A DNA stretch of 45,560 bases, taken from NCBI GenBank assembly GCA_029570205.1, contig JAKQSI010000043.1, forward strand, positions 1 through 45,560. The letters are read 5' to 3'. Positions 18,401 to 26,712 of the stretch are shown here, in pieces. How positions within the stretch are numbered: position 1 is the first letter of the stretch; each line of letters starts with the position of its first letter. This DNA comes from Candidatus Omnitrophota bacterium (GTDB lineage: Bacteria > Hinthialibacterota > Hinthialibacteria > Hinthialibacterales > JAKPRU01). The position numbers were made by a program, and so were the translations under genes. The notes beneath the pieces are model-generated. The model had not been told where the DNA came from. It saw only the letters and a program-made list of their open reading frames with translations, and ran no database searches.

Positions 18401-20149
18401 GCATTTCCGCGCCCACAATTCCGTCAGTTGTTCGCGAAGGCCGGCGGCATCTTTTCCCGCGGTTTCACAGAACCATTGGGCGGCACATTCGGAAAGGCTT
18501 CGCTCCTGCTCGGCGCGGTAGAATTGAATCAGGCTGCGCTTGAGAGACTCGAATCGGTCCTGTTCCACAAGAACCGTCACAACACCGCCCAGACCCGCGC
18601 CGGTAAGCGAAGCGCACGCGGCTCCGTTTTCCCGACAAACATCCACAATTCGGTCCAGCAGCGGATGCCCCGCGCCATACGCGCCGGTCTGATATTCCAG
18701 CTGCGCATTTCGGACTCGCTGTTCATCGCCGGAGCGAAGATCCGCTATGAGATTCCGAAGATACTCATCGGATATATCGTGCCGTTTGGGTGCGTAATTC
18801 CCGCGTGAGTCTTTTTCGATGATGCGATCCCCATCATGTCCCAGGTTGACCAGCCTTGCCGCTTCATCATAACGTCCTTCGGCCAGAAGCCGCGCCCATC
18901 GGGTACTTCTTCGGCATTCCGAAAGCCCGTAGAGCGCAACGCCACGCAGGTCGATGCTGGCAGGACAGGGCCGGTTGCCGAAATAGGTCTCGCGGAGAGA
19001 TCTTACATCAATGTCTATATCTCGACCGATTCTCTTGAGACTGTTTTGAATCCGATCAATATGCATTTCAATTTCGGTGAAACGAATCGAGCACGGCAAG
19101 CGAAGCAGGGCGCGATAGATCAACTCCGGCAGGAAGCGGTCCGGATGGATGTCCGCCAAGTACCGTGTCCGGGCCACAGTCTGGGCATCGGCTCCCACTT
19201 CGAGCAGCGCATTCAGAACGAACGGGAAGGCGATTCGATAGGCGAAAACCCGCCCGCTGTAACCGATACTCTGAGCGCCCTGAAGTTGATGAGATGTGAA
19301 GGAATCGACGATCACCGGAATATAATGAGGTGGAAAGGAAACACAGGTCGGGGCGATGGTGTTTTCCTCGATCACCGGAGAGGCCATGATCCGATTGCGC
19401 CTGCCGAAGATCATCGTGGTCTGGTCACCAAGGCCGGTACGGCTCCCGGCAAACCATTCCGCCTCCTGAGCGCAGATCACCGCCTTTCGTTTCGTCAACC
19501 GCAGGCCGTTCACCGCCACAGCGGCCAGCACAGAGACCACACACAACGCATGGGAGGAGCTTTGTCCTGTCCCGATGGGAATATCGCCCGCCACGAACAA
19601 ATCCGCTCCTTTCGGTTCGATGCCGGGGAACCGGTCCAGGACCGATAGAAAAGCTCCTTTCACATAGTCCGCCCAAATCGTTTTTCCTTTCCCGACCGGT
19701 TCCCGGTCAGCCGGGGAAAAGGATATCTCCGGGAACTGGGAATTCGTGTTTCGGATATGGACAACGGCATCTGTTCGGGGGGCAACGACAGCCGTCATTT
19801 CGGACTCGTCGGTTGTGGCGTTATACCAGCCGCCCTGGTGATCGACATGATGGCCTTCCCAGTTGATTCGGGATGGGCATCCGACCAGCCAGACTTGGGT
19901 CTGCGAATCAAGCGATGCGCAGGCGCACTCCAGGGCACGGAGATATAGCGCGGCGCGTCGCTGAAGAATCGTCGGGTCGGACCCGAAAGTCATCTGCATG
20001 AACTCGCGAAAGGAAGCATCGGACAGAGATAGAAGATCCCGCCATTCGGCAATGGAACGTCGATACGCCTCCATGGAATCGAAGATATCCATTTCGGAGC
20101 GGGGACCGGGATCGGGGATCAGGAGCAGCAGATCGGGATCAATGAACAT
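15446..20149 (-). CDS. Trifunctional GHMP sugar kinase, UDP-hexuronate-type 4-epimerase and GlmU-like nucleotidyltransferase
   Basis: One 1567-residue reading frame holds three enzymes. Residues about 85-550 are a galactokinase-like GHMP kinase: SRINWEGHHVDHQGG (93-107), GDIPIGTGQSSSHAL (188-202), the likely catalytic Asp242 in GLGDQ, and SLTGAGLGG (514-522). Residues about 712-1050 are a short-chain epimerase: TGGAGFIG (717-724), SSSSVYG, the Tyr863/Lys867 pair and VYGPGGRPDM, most like UDP-glucuronate 4-epimerases. Residues about 1194-1480 are a nucleotidyltransferase like GlmU: AAGLGTRIA, Lys1218, QAERLGDGDAH, the Asp of FADAP and LNVGIF. Helical linkers of about 150 residues separate them. 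A stop codon directly precedes the ATG in frame, which fixes the start. The activities would convert a free sugar to a nucleotide sugar and its C4 epimer. Confidence 0.9.
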   Translation of the reverse strand: MFIDPDLLLLIPDPGPRSEMDIFDSMEAYRRSIAEWRDLLSLSDASFREFMQMTFGSDPTILQRRAALYLRALECACASLDSQTQVWLVGCPSRINWEGHHVDHQGGWYNATTDESEMTAVVAPRTDAVVHIRNTNSQFPEISFSPADREPVGKGKTIWADYVKGAFLSVLDRFPGIEPKGADLFVAGDIPIGTGQSSSHALCVVSVLAAVAVNGLRLTKRKAVICAQEAEWFAGSRTGLGDQTTMIFGRRNRIMASPVIEENTIAPTCVSFPPHYIPVIVDSFTSHQLQGAQSIGYSGRVFAYRIAFPFVLNALLEVGADAQTVARTRYLADIHPDRFLPELIYRALLRLPCSIRFTEIEMHIDRIQNSLKRIGRDIDIDVRSLRETYFGNRPCPASIDLRGVALYGLSECRRSTRWARLLAEGRYDEAARLVNLGHDGDRIIEKDSRGNYAPKRHDISDEYLRNLIADLRSGDEQRVRNAQLEYQTGAYGAGHPLLDRIVDVCRENGAACASLTGAGLGGVVTVLVEQDRFESLKRSLIQFYRAEQERSLSECAAQWFCETAGKDAAGLREQLTELWARKCRALDSSAPWEPTEKDREFTGHLISLADNAAVSPERLPSFHLFLVDETTQAVRRNHSVDGAGFLHPPARPSDHKELWEQRTAAELRSQENAAFRDKNWEKLERHALQQRNVACRRIRLRRNALPDSDTGETFLVTGGAGFIGSHLAKRLLEEGHRVIVLDDFNSYYNPFLKYENIRPMLDHPAFELIEGDFRDLSLLERIFLSRRIDQIVHLGARAGVRPSIQDPPLYVTTNILGTQNLLEMARRFSVKNFVYASSSSVYGGSEQYPFTETQPVDHPVSPYAAGKKANELQASCYHRLYGFPVTGLRFFTVYGPGGRPDMAVRKFIESLGQGKPAPLYGDGSFKRDYTYIDDIIDGILQAIRASAGRENWNEIINLGECDTTSVRELILLIADSLGVIHLESDPKELPDEEISSLIQELQSRGLVEILPEQLGDVPLTCADISKAEQLIGYRPKTKIAEGIRKTVQWHREAESRSPHLESWSEAVRAWILLSERAGLDSLGCEKDPLYSEKDLQELLQIRDRVEHLLALDRTRKTLGLRLLYGIYCVLGEMAAYLHSDDERPWGMTGLLVHRRRMEILDRIHAAAGRSITAEEESKILELAGEIVQICGEREAAVVVAAAGLGTRIAKEVGGYGQKHRLFFGDNMLLLSLRNMTPYAKRVVVIVGAENRDEIAESLQRSEINEDHGFSVEYVIQAERLGDGDAHLTASRALRGYRGIVLFIFADAPTKSAQTISKMVRLKQALGSLVPLVIPTLIRDNPYAPILVAPDGPDRGHVLWNWQKADENLFDQARKARAGRGLLNVGIFAGEPEVFAFLQELKDGYFCRSEPYKTWLDKMAEWEKQGRKQNNRPRPPEFGFADLVKILSSRGIAIAAPSLAIERDRLNVNNPEGADQVREIYRRLYPQVRVEIERREAVGEVVIRLLDLNAEGQVIDVNGIPSYRNYTRLQFGRDADLSSPEVENAVRDHIRSLAERIEREMGIGVVWE

Positions 20150-20451
20150 TCACTCACCATCATCCGGCTATTGGAATAAGTATCGGACACAAGTCCCGTA
20201 GCATATCATTCCTGGCAAAAGGATTTGAGACCGCCGGCGGGATTGGGACCATTCTGTAAATTACAAAAACGATGAAACTGCCGTGTCCTTGGACGACCGG
20301 CCTGCAAACCTTTGTCTGCGCTCCTGGAAACAATTTCCGCAATCCGACTCCTGATCGGTCGGAGGCTTCTCAAGTTGCGCTCCGCTTGAGTCTTTCCGGA
20401 GGGCATGATACGTTGGTGCATAAGAATTTGACTGTGCGAGAGATCCCGATC
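20150..20451. other. Intergenic region between divergent sugar-activation genes
   Basis: This 302-base stretch must hold promoters for both directions. I found no convincing -35/-10 pair on either strand, no strong palindrome and no small gene. An open frame continues upstream from 20452 to 20272 but lacks a ribosome site and conserved residues. Confidence 0.5.
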
Positions 20452-21426
20452 ATGAGAGCCATTATTCCGGTAGCCGGGCAGGGAACACGTCTCCGACCCC
20501 ACACACACACTGTGCCGAAGGTGTTGTTACAGGTTGCGGGAAAGCCGATCATCGGCCACATCCTGGATCAGTTACAACCGCTCGGGATTGATGAATTGGT
20601 CCTCGTGGTGGGGTATCTCGGGGAAATGGTCCAGGAATATGTGCGTTCTCACTATTCGTATAAAACAACCTACGTGGAACAGAAAGAATTGCTCGGACTG
20701 GGACACGCGATTTATCTGGCCACCCAGAAAACCGGACCCGGCCCTGCATTGATTATTCTGGGCGATACGATTTTCCGCGCCGATCTGCACCCGGTGCAGA
20801 ACTCGAAATGCGCTCTCCTGGGCGTGAAACCCGTGGAGGACCCCCGCCGATTCGGAATTGCGCAGATCGCAAACGGACGTGTCGTGCGACTGGTGGAGAA
20901 ACCGGACCGTCCCTCCTCGAACCTGGCCATAGTCGGAATCTATTATGTACCCGATCTTCGACCGCTTGCCGAGTGCCTCCAAACCATTGTGGAGGAAAAA
21001 CGAACCACGAAGGGCGAATTCCAGTTGACCGATGCGCTTGAACTCCTGCTCCAGAGAGGCTTGGAAATGCGCCCGCTGCCGGTCGAAGGCTGGCTGGACT
21101 GCGGAGAGCGCGAAACCCTGCTGGACACAAATCGGCAGTTGCTGATCTCGAAAGGCTATCATCGTTCGCTGGAAAACAGCATCATCATCGATCCGGTGTA
21201 CATAGCCGATTCGGCGATTATCGACCATTCCATTATCGGCCCCTTCGTATCTGTGGCGGAGAACTCGACTATTGAGCGGTCCGTTCTTCGCGACAGCATT
21301 GTGAACCAGGGCGCCACCGTAAGAAATACCTGCCTGGAGCAGTCCATTGTCGGGGAAAACGCTGTTGTGTTCGGCCGAATGAGCCATCTCAACGTCGGCG
21401 ATTCCTCCGAAATCGATTTTACGTGA
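20452..21426 (+). CDS. Hexose-1-phosphate nucleotidyltransferase with left-handed beta-helix tail
   Basis: The 324-residue enzyme joins a sugar-1-phosphate to a nucleotide. The N-terminal half has the signature GQGTRLRPHT followed by PK (9-23), an LGDT metal site (103-106) and VEKPD (148-152). From about residue 225 the sequence shows hexapeptide-like turns (IADSAIIDHSIIG, IVGENAVV) of a left-handed beta helix. It resembles glucose-1-phosphate thymidylyl- or uridylyltransferases and mannose-1-phosphate guanylyltransferases. The nucleotide and sugar are not decided by sequence alone. The frame is open back to 20272, but family similarity starts exactly at the ATG at 20452. It is divergent from the trifunctional gene and 36 bases before ahcY. 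Confidence 0.88.
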   Translation: MRAIIPVAGQGTRLRPHTHTVPKVLLQVAGKPIIGHILDQLQPLGIDELVLVVGYLGEMVQEYVRSHYSYKTTYVEQKELLGLGHAIYLATQKTGPGPALIILGDTIFRADLHPVQNSKCALLGVKPVEDPRRFGIAQIANGRVVRLVEKPDRPSSNLAIVGIYYVPDLRPLAECLQTIVEEKRTTKGEFQLTDALELLLQRGLEMRPLPVEGWLDCGERETLLDTNRQLLISKGYHRSLENSIIIDPVYIADSAIIDHSIIGPFVSVAENSTIERSVLRDSIVNQGATVRNTCLEQSIVGENAVVFGRMSHLNVGDSSEIDFT

Positions 21427-21456
21427 TTGGAAAAACCCACTTCAACCAAGGAGTAA

Positions 21457-22734
<1,278 letters not shown>

Positions 22735-22836
22735 TTATTAGAGAGTTCTCCTTTCCGTTGAAATGACACGGAGGTATGGATGTCTTGTTGAATTGTCATT
22801 CCGAACGGATGTGAGGAATCTCGGCAGGATCAAGCC

Positions 22837-22874
22837 GGCTTGCGATATACAAATACTGGCTTGCGATATACAAA
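22837..22874. repeat. Tandem duplication with 21-base period
   Basis: The 17-base string GGCTTGCGATATACAAA occurs at 22837-22853 and again at 22858-22874. Just upstream, near 22796-22826, is a stretch like the dispersed bacterial repeat TCATTCCGAACG...GAGGAATCT. Both lie in the gap between the convergent ahcY and UroD-family genes. Confidence 0.8.
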
Positions 22875-22939
22875 AAAAGCCTGATTCTTAACCTCGTCTA
22901 TGCGCAGGCTTTTCCGTAAACTCAGCAGATCATGGTGAT

Positions 22940-24067
22940 TTAGCGATATTCCTTCCCCCTCTCCATTCGTGGAGAGGGGAGGCTGGGGGGTGAGGACGAA
23001 GAACCTCCAAATCTCGGCAGATTGAATACTTCCCGGTAAGCGTTCACTACCGCAACATAATTCTGTAATGGAATGCTTTCTGTAATGGCGTTGCTGGCGC
23101 ACAGAATATGGCCCCCATTACCCATTCCTGCTTCGAGGCAGGCAATCGTATGCTGCCGGACATCCTCTACCGAACCGAAACTGAGGATATTCCCGCAGTC
23201 CAGATTTCCATACAATGTCACACGGCCACGACAGATCTGTTTCAGGCGCCGCAGATCCATCCCGGCGTGCAGGTCGATCTCGAGGTAGCCGTCTACCTCA
23301 CATCCGAACAGGAAATCATCGATTACAGGCCACAAGTTCCCATCGCTGGCGTTGACCGCATAACGTTTACTTGCATGAATCCGCCGGGACAGTGTTCGCA
23401 CGTGCGGGACAATGAACGCCCGGTAGGCTTCCGGAGATATCAACGGTCGCGTTCCGGAGAAATCCCCGCCGATACCGATCTGATCGATATCGAGGGCGAT
23501 GTACTTCTCGATTCGTGTCAGGGTATCACGTGTAGCAATGGTAAAATGCTCTTGCGCCACCTCCGGGGCAAGGAGCATGGTCTGCATCAGATCCGTATCG
23601 GTCCAAACCCCATGGGAGTATGCCGGAGCCAGGATGGGCAGATCCGGCCCCCGCTTCCGCATGTATTCTTTCAGGTAGACATATACCAGAAGCGTTTCAT
23701 CGGGCGTCGAGTCGGTCTGCGCATCCCGCTCGTTTCGCCTACGAATGCGTTCAACCGGATCATCAAATCGGCTGTCAATGTCCGGCGCGTTGTCTTGCGG
23801 TTGAGTTGAGGGAAGCGGATTCGGAATCGCGTAGAGCATATCGTGGCCAAGAAGAGCGGCCAGTTCCAGCTGGTCGAGAGCGCACTGTCGAACGGCGGCC
23901 TCCCATCCCTTTTCGGCCAACAAGTCGTTCCAGTTTCGGGGATCGGCCGCATATCGCCTACCCAGGAGCGAATCGGCTACCGGGGACAGCAGGACATACT
24001 CGAAAATGGGAGTGCGATCCGGTTCTTTGTGATTCAGCGCCGCCTCAATTCTTTCGCGCGAAGTCAT
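22940..24067 (-). CDS. Uroporphyrinogen decarboxylase family protein (UroD/MtaA-like)
   Basis: The 375-residue protein has the UroD-type TIM barrel: MTSRERIEAALNHKEPDRTP at the start, GIGGDFSGTRPLISPE in the middle, then HASDGNLW-like and GCEVDGYLEIDLHAGMD segments and GGHILCASNAI near the end. This family includes true uroporphyrinogen decarboxylases, but many members in such genomes are corrinoid-dependent methyltransferases or act on unknown substrates. The opening and the lack of the usual heme-pathway neighbours favour the second group. AGAGGG lies 7 bases before the ATG. The last 20 or so residues (rich in Ser, Pro and Arg) are encoded by a dispersed hairpin repeat and are probably not part of the ancestral protein. 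A decayed transposase lies directly upstream. Confidence 0.85.
   Translation of the reverse strand: MTSRERIEAALNHKEPDRTPIFEYVLLSPVADSLLGRRYAADPRNWNDLLAEKGWEAAVRQCALDQLELAALLGHDMLYAIPNPLPSTQPQDNAPDIDSRFDDPVERIRRRNERDAQTDSTPDETLLVYVYLKEYMRKRGPDLPILAPAYSHGVWTDTDLMQTMLLAPEVAQEHFTIATRDTLTRIEKYIALDIDQIGIGGDFSGTRPLISPEAYRAFIVPHVRTLSRRIHASKRYAVNASDGNLWPVIDDFLFGCEVDGYLEIDLHAGMDLRRLKQICRGRVTLYGNLDCGNILSFGSVEDVRQHTIACLEAGMGNGGHILCASNAITESIPLQNYVAVVNAYREVFNLPRFGGSSSSPPSLPSPRMERGKEYR
22956..22979. repeat. Hairpin repeat inside the 3' end of the UroD-family gene
   Basis: CCCCTCTCCA (22956-22965) and TGGAGAGGGG (22970-22979) form a 10-bp stem with a TTCG loop. The surrounding C/T-rich context matches the other GC-rich repeats of this window. 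It is read as the C-terminal codons of the gene. Confidence 0.85.
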
Positions 24068-24151
24068 GATCGGCCCTCTATTCTTTACCGAATGCTCTGG
24101 AATTGGATAACTGTACTCCCCGTCTCCATCCTTGACGCCCCGTAAAAAGTG

Positions 24152-24950
24152 TCAGACGGTTTGGGGCAGGAAAAAGTAGTTTTTTCCTTTGATCTGCGCC
24201 ACCAGGCACGAAAACCAAGTCCGAACACGAAATCGGGTCGATTCTCGACCGAAAACACTCCAAAAAAGCGTTCCGAGCGGTTTGATCCTCTCCGAAACCG
24301 CCTGCCCACACCGCAGAATGTTCATTCCCAGCGCTTTCAACCTCACCGCAAAGCACACCGCTCCCATCCTCCCGCACCCGCAACCGCTTCGCTCCCAGCT
24401 GCAACTTGTACCGCGACATCGTCCCCTCTATCCCCGCTCGCCATCGATACTTCTCCCGAAACGCCGGACCCTTCTCCTTCGCTCGCCGACACGCCAACCG
24501 AAATTTCTTCCCCGTATACGGCTTCAACCGCGCCGACTGCGGCCCGATTCTCACTGGACAACGCCTTCGCAACTCACACCCTAAACACTTCTCTCGATTA
24601 AAATTCGCCGTGTACTCCCCGCTCGGCCTACACCCCGTTCGGATCGGTCTCTCTCCCGCCGGGCAGCGACTCACTTCCCCCGTCTCCACCTCAAACGCCG
24701 CCAACAACCGATCCGTCAGGTCCAGCATCTGTTGCAGCGCCACCACCCCCGCCATCGTGTACAACTCTTTCGTCGGACGGCCCTGCTTCGCATCAAAACA
24801 CAACCGGCCCTGTTCGATCGGCAGCCACTCCAGCAACTCCCCCCGAACTATTCCCGGCCACCCCTTCGCCAACATCTTCTTCCGCTTCTCCCCCAGAAAC
24901 TGCCACTCATCAAACAAATACGGCGTCGCTCGATCTCGAATCCGTTGCAC
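24152..24950 (-). pseudogene. Decayed DDE transposase of IS1182/ISNCY type
   Basis: An N-terminal piece (FDEWQFLGEKRKKMLAKG, then GRPTKELYTMAGVVALQQM) runs straight into a C-terminal piece (CPAGERPIRTG, CLGCELRRRCPVR, YRWRAGIEGTMSRYKLQLG). The catalytic centre that should lie between them is missing. Near 24365 the frame changes: the conserved continuation VRLKALGMNILRCGQA is read one frame over, to a stop at 24152. The element is therefore dead through an internal deletion and a frameshift. A good promoter and a GTG start with GAGGG remain at its 5' end. I could not define terminal inverted repeats or a target duplication. Confidence 0.85.
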
Positions 24951-24973
24951 GATTCATCCCTCAACTTGCTGAT

Positions 24974-24991
24974 TATATTAGACTTAATATA
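24974..24991. promoter_or_regulatory. Operator-like inverted repeat over the transposase -10 box
   Basis: TATATTA and TAATATA flank GACT. The right arm contains the -10 box of the transposase promoter and the left arm covers its transcription start, a typical place for a repressor site. No regulator gene is nearby, so this is only a suggestion. Confidence 0.35.
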
Positions 24992-25014
24992 ACATACACC
25001 CCTCCAACAATCAA
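24986..25014 (-). promoter_or_regulatory. Promoter reading into the decayed transposase and the UroD-family gene
   Basis: On the minus strand TTGATT (25009-25014), a 17-base spacer and TATATT (24986-24991) match 4/6 and 5/6 to the sigma-70 consensus. Transcription would start near 24979, about 30 bases before the GTG of the transposase. No terminator lies between it and the UroD-family gene. Confidence 0.55.
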
Positions 25015-25120
25015 CCCCTCCCACCCTCTTCCCCCTCCTTTTTTCTCCATTCCCTCTATAATTCCTTCTCACCCTCCCCCGCCGACTTTTTGCCGGAACG
25101 TCATCCTTGGGGACGAGATT

Positions 25121-25143
25121 CCTCCCCCGAAGATTGGGGGAGG
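25121..25143. repeat. GC-rich inverted repeat downstream of dinB
   Basis: CCTCCCCC (25121-25128) and GGGGGAGG (25136-25143) flank a 7-base loop. It lies about 85 bases past the dinB stop codon. No T-tract follows in the dinB direction, so a terminator role is doubtful; it looks like another dispersed repeat. Confidence 0.8.
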
Positions 25144-25227
25144 TCAGGTGGGGGTTGGCCGGATAAAACGAAACCCTCGGCATCCGGTGAGCGCCACCTT
25201 TCAATCGTCACTTTCTCAGGAACACGG

Positions 25228-26412
25228 TTACACTCCTTTCGAGGCCAGGATGGACCCCCAAGTCAAAATGCTTTCCCCATATACATCCTGAATCCGATCT
25301 TTGGCCAGAGTCAGCCGGTCTTTGTGGAGGGTCGCCGGATCGTCCAGGAGATGGCTCTGTACCCAGTCGCCTGTTTTTCTCAAATGGGAGACACTAACCC
25401 CCAACAGGCGGATCTTCCGGACACCGTCCCAGTTTTTCAGAAATAATTCCTGGGCCTCCCGATAAATGATTTCTTCGGAATCGTATTCCATCGGCAGGGT
25501 CCGTGCCCGTGTGATGGTCTGGAACGGTTCGAATCGGATCTTGACCGTGATCGTTTTTCCTTTTCGCTTGGCTTTGCGAAGACGTCGGCTCACTTTCTGG
25601 GCCAGGAAACGGAGGATTCCGAGCAATTGTTCGCGTCTCCGGCTGTCTCGAAACAGGGTATATTCATTCCCCATGGATTTCATTTCCGTTTCCTGGAAAG
25701 TATACACCAGCGGCGTATCGTCCCACCCTCGACAGGCATGATAAAAATACATCCCGACCGCTCCGAAATACTCCTGAAGTTTCTGTTCCGTATACTGTCT
25801 CAAATCCCAAATCGTTTTGACTCCGATCCGGTGCATCGCCGCTTCCGCTTTCTCTCCGACTCCCCAGAGGTCACGGATGGGGAGTCGTTGGAACAGGGGA
25901 TCGATATCCGTTTCCCGAATCATCGTAAGGCCGTCGGGTTTTTCCAGGTCCGAGGCCAACTTCGCCAGCAATTTATTCTTTGCAATCCCAATGGAGCCGG
26001 TCAAATGAAATGCCTGTCCAATTTCCTTTTTGATTGTTTGTGCAATTCGCCCGGCCTCCTCCCAGGAATCCACATCCCACAATTCATAGAAAGCCTCGTC
26101 GATGCTGAACGGTTCGACAAAGGGGGTGTATTGTTGAAGGATTTGGAGTATTCCGGCGGAAATATGAATATACTTTTCGGGATTTCCCTGGATCACGATT
26201 ACCCCTGGACATTTCCGAAGGGCTTCCCGAAGCGGCATACCCGACCGCACACCATACGGACGGGCTTCATATGAGCAGGTGGAAACCACGCTTCTGCCGT
26301 CGGGATCTCCGGACACAATGACCGGCTTGCCGATCAGATGCGGATTGCTCATCTGTTCGACTGATGCGAAAAAGGCATCCATATCCAGGTGACTTACAAA
26401 TCGCTCTTTCAT
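25228..26412 (-). CDS. dinB: DNA polymerase IV (Y-family translesion polymerase)
   Basis: This 394-residue error-prone polymerase copies damaged DNA. The N-terminus has the catalytic Asp in LDMDAFFASVEQ, with Phe as steric gate against ribonucleotides. SYEARPYGVRSGMP, the second catalytic site SIDEAF and SIGIAKNKLLAKLASD follow, then the helix-hairpin-helix region (RDLWGVGEKAEAAM) and the little-finger domain from about 240. The C-terminus lacks a clear sliding-clamp motif of the QxxLF type. AAAGGTG lies a few bases before the ATG. A small gene ends 21 bases upstream on the same strand, so both are probably in one transcript. Confidence 0.96.
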   Translation of the reverse strand: MKERFVSHLDMDAFFASVEQMSNPHLIGKPVIVSGDPDGRSVVSTCSYEARPYGVRSGMPLREALRKCPGVIVIQGNPEKYIHISAGILQILQQYTPFVEPFSIDEAFYELWDVDSWEEAGRIAQTIKKEIGQAFHLTGSIGIAKNKLLAKLASDLEKPDGLTMIRETDIDPLFQRLPIRDLWGVGEKAEAAMHRIGVKTIWDLRQYTEQKLQEYFGAVGMYFYHACRGWDDTPLVYTFQETEMKSMGNEYTLFRDSRRREQLLGILRFLAQKVSRRLRKAKRKGKTITVKIRFEPFQTITRARTLPMEYDSEEIIYREAQELFLKNWDGVRKIRLLGVSVSHLRKTGDWVQSHLLDDPATLHKDRLTLAKDRIQDVYGESILTWGSILASKGV

Positions 26413-26433
26413 AGTTCACCTTTATGCGCCTTC

Positions 26434-26712
26434 TTACATTTCACAACGCAATTTCCACTGCATTGTGCCGGAATCAAGCACCAGTTCGTACACATCCTCC
26501 GTTTCGGTAAGCGCCGTATAGTGATATTGCCGGAATTTGCCCCGCATACTGCTCCAATGGCAGGTGATTTTGCGAATTTTGAATGCCTGCCCATCGCCGC
26601 CGATAACTCCTCTCCGACGCATCCGCAGGGGTCTCATCTCCGGCCCGGCGATCTCCGTCGGCCTGAGAAACAGGCAGATCACATCAACATCTTCATAGGT
26701 TTCCGAATACAT
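26434..26712 (-). CDS. Small protein of unknown function upstream of dinB (DUF6504-like)
   Basis: The 92-residue frame MYSETYEDVDVICLFLRP to WKLRCEM ends 21 bases before dinB. It looks coding: it has a balanced composition and a strand-rich pattern with YHYTALTETEDVYELVLDSGTMQWKL at the end. The layout, a small beta-rich protein with a late Tyr-Glu-Leu and Trp-x-Leu strand beside dinB, recalls DUF6504-type proteins, but the similarity is only suggestive. The frame is open up to 26958, yet that part is translated repeat DNA, and the ATG at 26712 has GAGG 8 bases upstream, so the short form is chosen. Confidence 0.6.
   Translation of the reverse strand: MYSETYEDVDVICLFLRPTEIAGPEMRPLRMRRRGVIGGDGQAFKIRKITCHWSSMRGKFRQYHYTALTETEDVYELVLDSGTMQWKLRCEM

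Larger units (their letters stand above)
24951..25227. other. Gap between dinB and the decayed transposase
   Basis: From the transposase outward it holds an operator-like inverted repeat (24974-24991), a promoter reading into the transposase, an almost pure pyrimidine tract (about 25011-25082) and a GC-rich hairpin (25121-25143). I see no gene here. Confidence 0.6.

Noticed and set aside
20272-20451. Extended N-terminus of the nucleotidyltransferase
   Set aside because: The extra 60 residues are unlike the family and the known enzyme start, GxGTRLRP, begins right after the ATG at 20452.
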